Below, piece by piece: positions 12,075 through 22,500 of a stretch of 64,000 nucleotides of DNA (its first letter is position 1; every line of letters begins with the position of its first letter). Source of the stretch: Kalaharituber pfeilii. Its lineage: Eukaryota > Ascomycota > Pezizomycetes > Pezizales > Pezizaceae. The position numbers and the translations under genes were made by a program. A model generated the notes under the pieces. It was not told where the DNA came from. It ran no database searches and was given only the letters and a program-made list of their open reading frames with translations. Location: positions 372,001 to 436,000 of the forward strand of contig WHUZ01000008.1 in assembly GCA_015179045.1 (NCBI GenBank). Reading direction: 5' to 3'.

Positions 12075-12290
12075 TAAGTGAGCGGCACGAGCCGAGCCAG
12101 CTCGACTCGAGCTTAAGACAGGCAAGATATGCTAGTGTTTCTCTTGACGGCTCGCTAAAATGATGGCTCACTAAAATGCTCAGCCAGCGCACGGTTTCAT
12201 AGTTAACTGTAAATACTGAATATGGTAATAAATTAGAGACTCGGAGGTCATTCCAACCTGCTAACAAGTTCTATAAATATTAAAAGTGAT
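12075..12290 (+). repeat. Internal second copy of the hAT 5' terminal region
   Basis: GTGAGCGGCACGAGCCGAGC and about 200 bp of downstream subterminal sequence repeat the 11178-11389 plus 12017-12074 stretch in direct orientation (shared GCTAGTGTTT, GGCTCGCTAAAATG, CGGTTTCATA, TTAGAGACT). The hAT thus has a tandem 5' end: the outer copy was hit by mariner, the inner copy was not. Confidence 0.75.
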
Positions 12291-12340
12291 TCAATTACAT
12301 AGACCTATATCAAGTCTGTTACGTTTAATTTCTTTGTTTG

Positions 12341-12402
12341 TTTTTTTTTTTTTTTTTTTTTTAATCACATAACCCCGCGTGTAGCACTTGGCCATGGCAG
12401 GG
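12341..12402 (-). mobile_element. Hairpin-only LINE tail insert (H2 family)
   Basis: Poly-T followed by the inverse of an H2 3' hairpin (outer stem CCCTGC/GCGGGG). It is flanked by a 12-bp duplication TTTCTTTGTTTG (12329-12340, 12403-12414). Confidence 0.75.
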
Positions 12403-12414
12403 TTTCTTTGTTTG

Positions 12415-12489
12415 TTAAGCCTGTCTCCGGGCTTCGAGGGCTTGCCCAGGGACCCTGCCATGGCTCGGCGCTGTAAGCGGGGTTATGTG

Positions 12490-12523
<34 letters not shown>
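12415..12523 (+). mobile_element. H2-family LINE 3' end with poly-A
   Basis: Starts at AAGCCTGTCTCCGGGC, runs through GGGCTTGCCCAGGGACCCTG and the H2 hairpin to GGGGTTATGTGATTAT, then poly-A. It points opposite to the insert just upstream, making a poly-T...poly-A palindromic pair in the leader of the hAT gene. Confidence 0.75.
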
Positions 12524-12525
<2 letters not shown>

Positions 12526-12695
12526 TCTCTAGGAGATAAGTTGTACATTTTAAAAGTGTATTTATAGGCCTCTCTATTCTTTCTATCCTCTTGAAATTCT
12601 TTTCTCTTTACCGGTGTCCAATATCAAGACTTCGGAACTCATACTACGCTTCGAGACCCTTAATCCTCATACTATACTTCAAGCACTTTATCAAT

Positions 12696-14955
12696 ATGGC
12701 AACCAATTCTACCTCAATTCGTGACGCCTTTCTTGCCAGCCTAGCTGGCCGATATTCTTCAGTTAAAGACCAGCATACTATTTTGAACTCTCATCATCAT
12801 AGTTATCTGTATGAAAGATGTATGATTTTGCGGCGAAAAGTATCAGATACTGAGCACGAGATTTTGTGTATGCATTGTTCCAAGACTTGGCAGGTTAGGA
12901 GCCGCACAACAACTACATCTATGTTACTTCGCCATTTTCGAAAGTCACATGCATCACTTCCACTTTCTACAACTGAGGAAAACACTCACCTTTCAGAACT
13001 AGCGGTATCAACTAGCAATGCTACAGAATCAAAGCGACGAACACCATTTGACATAATGGTTCCACCAAAGCGAGCTAAATCAGATGGCTTTTCCGAAACA
13101 CAGTACCGTGAACTTCTCTGCCGCTTTCTTATCTCAACAAATTCACCAATCAAACTGGCAGAAAAGGCATCATTTTTAGAGCTCCTCCAATATTGCAACT
13201 CGAAAGCTCCAAAAATCTCAGCTCGGACTATACATAGAGATATTCTGAAACTCTATAACAAAACTCGGGAAGGTGTTATTCAACTTTTACGTACACACAT
13301 GGAGTCACAAGGGCGCTTTAGTTTTACTATTGATGCTTGGACCGCTAGTAATTTTAGTCCTTACTTAGCTATTACTTGTCACTTTATTGATGCGATTCAT
13401 TGGACTCCTCATTCACTACTTCTCTCATTTCCACAATTTCATGGCACCCACACCGCACAAAATCAATGTAATGTTTTGAAAGAAACGTTCATTAATTTTA
13501 ATGTCCAGAATGCAATTCGCGCAATAACAGCAGATTCTGCAACAACGAATGATGCAACATTTCGTCTCTTAGAAAATGCCTTCTCCAGCTTCACTAAACG
13601 CGATGGTCATGTTCGATGTATGGCTCATATTATTAATTTAGCGGTTCAAAAGATTATTTCATCTCTCAGCATTACGGCAGAAGAATTGGAACTGGAATTG
13701 GTGGAAGACGAAGAGATTGAATTAAATCAAGAGGACTCTGAAATTGATATTAAGGATACAATATCAATCGCTCGTCGCATTATTGCTCTTATTCGAAATT
13801 CACCAAAATTATGGGATGCGCTACAAATGCAACTTCAGGTTTCCAACATTAAACCATTGCGCCCAATCTTGGATTCACCAACACGCTGGAATTCAACTGA
13901 AACTATGCTGCAAAGACTTCTTTATCTTCGCTCTGGTATGCTCTCTATCTATTTCTTTTACATTAATACTTACATATTTTTAGGTATCGAAAAAGTATGT
14001 CTTTTTGAGCCTATGCTGAAAAAGTATAACTTACATCTTTCTGAACCGCAATGGGCTTTACTTATGCAGCTGGTAAAAGTATTCGGAATTTTTGTTTCAG
14101 CAACCCGATACCTTTCTGGTTCAAAATACCCAACTCTCTGGAGTACACTACCATATTTTGCAGCATTAATGGGTAGGCTAGAAACATTTAGTGCTACGGA
14201 GTCTAATATTGTTCTCAAGAATGCAGTTAATGAGGGCTGGGAAGTACTTAAAAAGTACTACACTGGCACCTATGCTCATACAGCTTACTTGATAGCTACG
14301 ATTTTAGATCCTCGCATGAAATTAAAGGGATTTCGCACTCAAGGTTGGAGTGATGAAGATGTTGAAAATGCAAAGGCGGATGCATTATTAATTTTCAAGC
14401 GAGACTATTTACCAGTAGCAGAGCAGCCACAAGATGAAGTTTCCTTTTCGCAGATATCTGATTCTTGCTTTAACCCATTTGATGATGATTTTGGATTCGA
14501 TTTACAGTCATCTTTTCCGGAACCTGAGGATGATAGTGAACAAAATGAGCTGGAGCGGTACCTAGACGAAAAACTGGAAGGTCAAAAGATTGATGTACTA
14601 GCATGGTGGAAATCTCGAGCTGGGATGTCACCAAATCTAGCCCGCATGGCACGAGATTATTTAGCAATACCTGCCTCTTCTGTTCCCTCCGAACAGATAT
14701 TCTCCCAGGTAAGTATTTCAAAACTATCTCTACTAGTAGTCTAGCTAAGCTGACAATTTACTACAGGCAGGCGAAGTTCTCAACAAGCGCCGAAACAGAA
14801 TGGAAGGTGAGACTATGAGCGCTATCATGTGCTTAAAGTCCTGGTTCAATGTTGATGAGCTGAAGGAAGCAGTGGAGGAACTTGCAGCAGGAGTAAATGT
14901 AGAAGATATACTCAATTTAGTAGAAAGTGGCGAGGAGGATGAGGCTGTAGAATAG
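12696..14955 (+). CDS. hAT transposase
   Basis: Exons 12696-13935, 13984-14708 and 14767-14955. Intron 1 is 48 nt and in frame; intron 2 (GTAAGT...TACAG) is needed to read the C-terminus. ATG 12696 (MATNSTSIRDAF) is chosen because the frame upstream of it lacks an ATG. Domains: N-terminal BED-type zinc finger (CMHC...HFRKSH, about residues 60-105), RNase H-like core with FTIDAW and ITADSAT acidic positions, insertion domain, then the hATC dimerisation block (LARMARDYLAIPASSVPSEQ, then FSQ joined across intron 2 to AGEVLNKRRNRM). No stop or frameshift, so it is likely functional. It cuts and pastes the element through the 17-bp TIRs in the nucleus. Confidence 0.92.
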
Positions 14956-15110
14956 TTTACCTTAGTTATCAATTATATCATGTAATCAAGGCTCGCTGGC
15001 TCGAGCCCACCTTCTATTTGACGAGCTCGGCTCGAGCCGAGCTCACTTACCCACGAGCTGGCTCGAGCTCACCCTCCAGCTCGGCTCGAGCTAGCTCGTG
15101 CCGCTCACTA

Positions 15111-18100
15111 CGTCCTACCTAGAAGACCTTATTGATGCGCAACCTCATATAGAGCCTATTAAAAGCTCAGCAGGAACTAGGATGTACTCATCTCATATTG
15201 GGACAGTATCAGTGGCCGGACTTTGGCTAAATAATGTGCTTGTTGTGCCAGAGTTATCACGGAGACTTGTGAGCTTAGGGGTACTTAAAAACGAGGGGGC
15301 AGAAATGCACATAGGAAAAGCTGGCAGGAAAATATCTCTTAAAGGCATAGAATGCAAGCTTAGAAAGGAAGGAAATCTATACATGTTCGAGAATAAGGTA
15401 GAAGAAGCACATGCAAGTATGAGTGAATGGCATGAAAGGTACGGCCATCTCCCCCTATCCGCTTTCAAGAACATCCAAGAAGCTCCATCATCTCTCCCCA
15501 CTTCCCAACTACAATGCGAAGCCTGCATGAAAGGAAAGATGAGCAAGCCTCCATCCCCTGCCCAGGAGTCGATCAGAACGACATCTATAGGTGAACTTAT
15601 TCATTCAGATGTTTGTGGACCACTTCCGATTCAGAGCCTCAATAACTGTCGGTACTTCGTCACCCTTATTCTCGACTGTGCATCGCCAAATCGATTTCAA
15701 ACAAAGGAGTTGCTGCTGAAACACTTCAGTTGATGATTCAACAATTCACTACCATGACTGAGAAACCAATAAGGGCCTTGAGGACAGATCATGGAGGAGA
15801 GTTCAAGTCGAAAACTTTCCTTCAATGGCTTGAACAGCAAGGCATTATCAGCCACCCCACAGTTCCCTATCACAGTGAGACAAACGCTGTAGCTGAAAGA
15901 CTGAACAGAACACTTATGGACTTAGTCAGGACCAATTTGCATGGGAGTGGAATGCCTAAGAATACATGGAATCTAGCTTTGGAGTACTCGGTTTTTGTCA
16001 AGAATAGAATTCCGCACCGGTCATTGAAAGGCAAGTCGCCACTTGAGGTCGCAGTACCCGGTATCAATATTCAGGCGCAAAGACAGCAGTTCAGACCGTT
16101 TGGAGAGAAAGGTTCGCCCATACATACACAGACAACAAACTAGGTGATAAGGCAATGGTGGCACGGATAGTAGGATTTACACCAACATATGGGGTATACA
16201 AAGTCATTTTACCAGATAGACGAGTTACCCTGGCTAAGAATCCTAAACCCCGAAAAGAATCACAAGTAACATCTCTAATAGACCCTTCAATCGAACTTTC
16301 AGTACCCAAACCAGTCCAAATACCTATCGATTCGGCAACTATGCCAGGTCAGTTCCCTCAAACACCGGCAAAGCAGGTCTCTCAAGAATCAACAACCGGG
16401 GTAGCGAGAAGTACGGCGAAACCGGTGACTCAGTTGAGACTACCACCACCAGCATCATCAAGCCAACCTATGAATTTGCCAGAGCAATCAGAACCTTGGT
16501 GGCAAAAGTATGGTGATACCTTTCCAGAAGCAGCAAGACAACGAGCAGCAGAATTCCAGCTACAACAAGAGTTCCAAGCGTCAAAATCTATAAGTGATGA
16601 GAGGCCGACCAGAGTCCCAAAACCAATCAAACGATTCGACCCCTCGGACCCCTCCACCTATGTAACAGAAGCGTGTCTGACTATTCAAGAGGCACTACAG
16701 AGTCCGGAGGCAAATCACTGGCAGGACGCACTTCAGCGAGAGCTTAAGCAGCTAGAGAAATACCAAGTTTTTGAGTGGGTAGATCAGGTACCAGCAGGAG
16801 CCACAACAGTAGATACAAAGGTAGTACTCCGAATCAAGTCAGAGCTAGATCCCACAAACCCCAAGAGGTATAAAGCAAGGCTTACAGCCAGAGGATTTAC
16901 TCAACGACCTGAAATCGATTACCATGAGACATTTGCACCAGTCTGCAGGGCCGAATCCTGGCGACTCGCACTTCACCGAGCTATACAGAGAAACTGGGTA
17001 GTTGAGCAATTTGATATAGAAGCTGCATACCTGAATTCACCAGTTACTGAAGAACTCTATATTAAAGACTCACATTTTACTGGTACTCGAGCCTGGAGAC
17101 TCAAGAAAGCATTCTACGGATTACAGCAAGCGGCACGGAATTGGAATACTGTCCTCCACGACTTAGTACTTTCAGCTGGGCTCTCCCAATGCAAGGATGA
17201 TTTAGGCCTATACTTCAGTAACACAATCGTCATAACTGTCCATGTTGATGACCTGCTCGGAACGTTTGCCTCGCAAGACCAATGTGAACAGCTCGTCAAA
17301 CACCTATCAACATATGTTACAGTCGAACGGAAAGGCAAGCCCAGTCTATTCCTTGGAGTGCACCTTAGCTGGAGCTCAGAAACAGTCATGCTTTCAATGG
17401 CAACAGCGATCCGAGAGGTTTGCCAGCAACATGGAATCATTCAGCATGCACCTCACCCATACCAGGACCTAGAAATGAATGGGACACCTCTGCCGAATCC
17501 AAAACCCTTTCAGTCTCTTATAGGGGCACTACTCTTCATAGCTCGCATGTGCCGCCCTGATATCAGGTATGCAGTCAGTAGGTTATCTAGGAGAACAGCA
17601 TCACCATCAGAATCAGATCTGCAAGCAGCAAGACGGGTGGCAGCTTACCTTCTTGGGACCGCAAATGAAGGGATAGAGTTAGGTAAGGGACTCGGACAAG
17701 ATCTCAGAATAATAACCGATGCGGGTGAGGAACAATTGGAGGAAAAAGCAACCACGGGTATCCTGGTAATGATGGGAGATGCACCACTGGGATGGCAGAG
17801 TAGAAAGCAGGATGTGGTGACCCTTTCCTCTACTGAAGCGGAATACATAGCTCTGGGGGAGGCTGCACAAGAGGCCTTATGGTGGGGAAAAATATTGAAG
17901 GACCTAGACAGCAGAGACACATTTGTCCCACATGTGTTTTCAGACAGTACTGGGGCTTGCAAACTGTCGACAACCCGGAATTCCACCAGTGGACTAAGCA
18001 CTTCAGGCGGCGCCATCACTTCGTCAGGGAATGTGTGGAGAATGGAGAGCTTCTTGTTTCGTGGATATCAGGGAAGGAGAATCAAGCTGATGGACTAACC

Positions 18101-18172
18101 AAGGTGTTAACAGGACAGAAGTTTACGAAGTTCAACGAGTACCTAGGAATGATGATTGGGAGGAAATATTGA
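15111..18172 (+). pseudogene. pol: Copia Pol: integrase, reverse transcriptase, RNase H (frameshifted)
   Basis: Continues the Gag-protease frame after the hAT. GAG-pre-integrase zinc motif (HERYGHL...CEACMKGK, about 15430-15535), integrase with HSDVCGP, LRTDHGGEF and ETNAVAERLNRT, RVT_2 reverse transcriptase (about 16720-17450) with catalytic VHVDDLLG, and RNase H with SSTEAEYIAL and NPEFHQWTKHFRRRHHF. It is broken: frame changes near 15690 (integrase), near 16100 (end of integrase) and near 17965 (RNase H), besides the hAT. The RNase H start (ITDAGEEQLE) is also worn. Nearly identical LTRs make this much decay surprising; see findings. Confidence 0.88.
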
Positions 18173-18280
18173 AAAGATGGGACCAAGATCTGGAAGGAAA
18201 TATAATGTTGGGAGCGTTCATGTGGATTGGTGGACCGTGGCTGGAAATAATGGGTATTGACTTTCAATGGGTGCTAGATT

Positions 18281-18288
18281 AAGAGGGG
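18281..18288 (+). promoter_or_regulatory. Copia polypurine tract
   Basis: AAGAGGGG lies directly before the 3' LTR start TGTTGAACC. It is the expected plus-strand primer position. Confidence 0.75.
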
Positions 18289-18500
18289 TGTTGAACCGAC
18301 GGTGTAATCCTAGCACCGACACGGAGGAATTATAGGCCGGCGGTTTAACTGATGGTTGACTGTGGCGTGCGAAAAGCTTTTACTGTGGCAATTGTGAAGG
18401 TCGCTGTGAAGGACATATAAGTCACGGGTCCTGTGCATACTGGAGACTTCTTCTGTAATTAATTAATCAATTCTCTCCGCTCGAAAGCGTGACTTCTTGA
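18289..18500 (+). repeat. Copia 3' LTR
   Basis: 212 bp, same ends as the 5' LTR. The two differences seen by eye are AAAAGC versus AAAAGT and CTCTCC versus CTCTCT. The 3' flank starts CACC, the candidate target duplication. Confidence 0.9.
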
Positions 18501-18504
18501 CACC

Positions 18505-18658
18505 ACGGGAGGAGGGGGGGTGGACCCATTGCAGAGGTTGACGGAGATGCTGGGAGAATGATCTATATTTTTTCTTAGTCGTTTTCAGATCTGTATGCTA
18601 CATCTTTATATTTAACACATCGCCATAGCCCTTAGGGCGGCAAGCGATTAATGATATA

Positions 18659-18695
<37 letters not shown>
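18505..18695 (+). mobile_element. LINE 3' end (H1 hairpin family)
   Basis: A stub of a LINE C-terminus (frame resembling PLQRLTEMLGE), a short 3' UTR, then the H1 hairpin at 18619-18648 (outer stem ATCGC/GCGAT, inner GCCC/GGGC), TTAATGATATATAT and about 33 A. Copia appears to sit at its 5' border. Confidence 0.7.
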
Positions 18696-18698
<3 letters not shown>

Positions 18699-19480
18699 CC
18701 CCCGCAGGGCGCGTCATCGCCCCTAGCAATTGTATGGACCCCTGGGAGTGAGCGCAGGGAGCATATGTGCATGCGGCTGAAAAGCATGTTCAGAATCACC
18801 CTGAAAGACCCTCGCAGTCGCAAGGCGCAGTTTACTGCTGCTTTGTGACAGTCGCGAGTGTCGCAGCTAAATATTGCCCCTGCAAGCTCTGCCCCCGTTG
18901 CGAGCGTAGCGAGCGGGCTTCCTCTGGTGTATGGGTACGTAATTCTCGCCTGCATTTGCAGTCAGCTGCAGATAGTACATTCTGAGGTGGCTTTGCATGA
19001 GTGTTTGACTCCCACTCTTGGCATCAGTATAATGCTAAATAAAGAGAGGATTTATCCCCACTTTGAGGGGCGCAACCCAACCTGCAGTGTCCGACACTGC
19101 ATATATTATATGCGCTATTCACTTTTTGGAATGGTGCAAATGGCAAATACGAGTGTCCATAACACATTTTGACCAGTGAGCAGCGCTCTCTTGACAACAG
19201 TTAACGCAACGAAATCGAAGTTTGCATGTAATCATGCCTTGACACTGTTGGATTCTAGAATGAATTGGGCGCAATACTTGTGCTGCTAGGAGCGTAGCTG
19301 AGATAGTGCACTGAATATCATGATCAATCTGCAGCACTGCACACACAGCTGGGGTAAGCGTGCTATATTTTCCCCGACTACTGGGTAGGGGGATACGAAC
19401 AGTAGAGGAGTGGCAGAGCTCAGGCACTGCCATCACCATTGCCATCACCATTACCACAACACCACAACAGACAGTGCAGG
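18696..19480. other. Intergenic, presumed NLR-B upstream region
   Basis: No gene is recognised. The small open frames here are unsupported. The last part (about 19485-19590) resembles sequence upstream of NLR-C (about 56925-57035), as expected for a shared 5' flank. Confidence 0.5.
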
Positions 19481-19593
19481 AAAATCCTCCGATGATAATT
19501 CTAATCCAAAAAAGTCTTCAACTGACTCTGTGACCCTCGTCCAAACCTCCCATACGAAACAAAAAAAAACCTGCACGCTTGCAATTAATAACT

Positions 19594-22500
19594 ATGCATA
19601 TATTCTGGAAGAAGACAGAAATCGGCCAACAATTATCCATTAAACTAGGAAGAAAAAGGGATATATTGTTGAAGATATTCAAGGGAGGTAGCCGGAGCAG
19701 CTCGCCAAGTCGCAGTCCCAGAGTTCCAGGTTCCCCTACCCTCAGTCAACTGTCATCTCCAAGCCTCCAATGGAAAGCGAATGAAGAACTGTGCAAGCAG
19801 AAAGCCATTGACCTAGCAGAACAGCAGATTGCCGAAGTCTCAACCTCACAATCCCAGATAGAGGCACCGGAAGAAAGGCACAACCCTTATGCACCCGATG
19901 TGCAACAGGAAAACTATTCCACCCCCCCTGAACTCAGGCACCTCAACTTCCCTACAGAGCCAGCCAAGCAACAACAAAATGCAGTTTCCGTTAACTTGTG
20001 GGTGGAAGCACACAAAACACTTCCGGAGGAAAACAGAAAGACCCTGGCAGAGTGCGGAATAAACATCAGTGCAAATTCCAGTCGCGGAGGATTCGTGGAT
20101 GAAATCCTGAGTATCGCCAAGAAAGCACAAGAGGAAACAGAAGCGAAAAACTGGAAACTCAAACTTGGAAGTATGGAAATAGATGTTCATCAAAAAGCAC
20201 AAGCAATGGTCCAGTGGATTGATAAGTTCAAGAGCATTGGGGACATAGTTGTACAATATGACCCGGTGCATGCTGCACTGCCTTGGGCGGCGGTCAGATT
20301 TATCTTGCAAGTAAGTCAAACTCCATACCGTTTTCCCCTATCCCATAGAGGTGAATTCAGGCTACCATCTGTTGTGGGTCGAGGTAAGCTAATGAGTGAG
20401 TGCTAATCTGTTTCTGTTCACCAGATCGTTGTTGAAAGACAAGAGTCTATGGATGCAGCAGTTATCGGAATGGAACGTATTACCATGCTCATTAGTCGAG
20501 GCACTATATATGAGCAGTTGTATCTAACAACTGAGGAAGCTTCGGGCATTGTGAAGGATGCACAGAAAAACCTTTGCAAAGCTCTTATAAACTTATATAG
20601 GGCAATACTGAGCCTGCTAAGCACTTTCATGCAATGCTTCAAAGGTATGTGAAAAGTCTAACTGGACTTTCATGATTGCTGATCATAATCAATCGCCATC
20701 TACGTCAGGGAAACATATTCCATACAGGATTTTCCACCGAGACACTGTTTGGGAAGAAGTTCAAGCACTTGACAAACCAGAATCTACAGTGAATATAGAA
20801 GCTGGCAGAGTGGAGTACTGCTGTAAGTATACCCCAATAACACTATTATAACGGTCGGTAGCTGATTTAATGCTAAACACAGATCAAGCAGAGTCAAGAA
20901 ACTTTAGTCAAGGTGGGGACTGACACTGATAGCTTGGTAAATTCATTCTGACTTCTGCTTTTATCTAGAACATATCAACAATCTCAAGTCACTCCTCACA
21001 ACCTTTGAAAATCTTCTCAATCGAGTGGACACAACTGTCACGGCTATGTACAAAAAGATTGAAGGTATTTTTTTATCAGCTATATGGTAATACCTTTGCT
21101 CACAGGCGCCCTAGGAACTGAGAGAAAAGTGATGCTCGAATGGTTCTCGAAGATCCCATATCAAAGCCACCACGACGTAGCGAAAAAGGACCGTGTGAGA
21201 GGTACTGGGCAATGGCTTTTCGGAAGAGCGGAATGTCAAATCGGAAGAAAAGAATTCCAAAGCTGGCTAGAATCAAAGCAGTCAGAGATGTTATGGCTGT
21301 ACGGAATTCGTGAGTTGCCCTTGTCATTGTCCGTACCAGACATAACTACAATCTAACTGCTTAACGTTTCTCAGCTGGTTCTGGAAAGACGAAACTCGTG
21401 TGCGTATCGCAGTCCTTTCATCATGAGGCGAGTAGCTAACAATGCCTTGGTTCAACAAATAGCTCCGCCATCATTGACCATCTGCAGCCAATAACGGAAA
21501 AAGTCTCATACTTCTATTGTAAGCGGGATGAAGCTAGTCGTCACAATATTCAGCAAATTTTACTTGCTCTGGTTAAACAGCTGGCATGTCCTGATAGCGA
21601 GAGAATCTGTACACTTGCACAGGAAGCCTACGAGAAGGAACAGAAAGATCCCTCTGCCAGGGAGCATCTACCACTTGATGCAACCGTTAACCTCCTCATC
21701 CAATTGGCTGATTGCTACCAAAGTACAGTTATTATCCTAGATGCTCTTGATGAATGTCCCCGAAACTCAATAGGCTCAATCCTCAATGCAATCTTCACTC
21801 TTATGAAGAAATCGAAAGCTACTGTCAGAGTTTTGGTATCCAGCCGGTATAGCTTTGATATTGAGACTCATATGCAAACTGCTCTACATGTATCCATTGG
21901 AGCACAAGATAATGCTGAAGATATCCAAAATTATATTGAAACTGAGTTGGAGACCAGAATCAAAGCAATGACACTGCTACAGGGAAGGGTATCACTAAGC
22001 CTGAGAGAAAAGATCAAGGAGGTGCTCCTGAAAAATGCTAATGGAATGTAAGTTACGTATCTATTTATATTACTATACCAGGATTCTTCACTCAAAGCCG
22101 AGCATGAATGCGGTCAGGGCTAGAGACTATAATGCCGTGCATAGTGTTTTGGAGATACTTACCAATGCGCTAGGTTTCTCTGGATTGATCACCAGCTGAA
22201 GCAGCTCTGTGCCCTTTATTTTGAGGAGGATATTCTTGAACGGCTGGGAAAGTTACCAAAGGATTTAACAGAGGTGTACGATGAAATCATGATTTCAATT
22301 GAATCACAGCCTGGCAGGGCACGTATCTTTGCAGAACGTGCTCTCAAATGGATGCTCACTTCCTGCAGACTCTTGAGCCCCAGTGAGCTGTGTGCAGCTG
22401 CACTCGTTGATTCCACACTTCCCATACATCCAGCCAAAGTGAGTGCAGAGACCACGGTACTTAAAGCTGACCTTCTACTCAGCTTTTGCAAGGGATTACT

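Larger units (their letters stand above)
11178..15110 (+). mobile_element. hAT transposon inserted in the Copia pol
   Basis: A 3.9-kb element with terminal inverted repeats TAGTGAGCGGCACGAGC (11178-11194 and, inverted, 15094-15110). It is flanked by a perfect 8-bp duplication CGTCCTAC (11170-11177, 15111-15118), which is diagnostic for hAT. Both subterminal regions are packed with GAGCTCGAGC-like palindromic motifs, likely transposase-binding sites. It carries one transposase gene with two introns and nested inserts at 11390-12016, 12341-12402 and 12415-12523. The intact gene and target duplication suggest recent, possibly current, competence. Confidence 0.95.
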
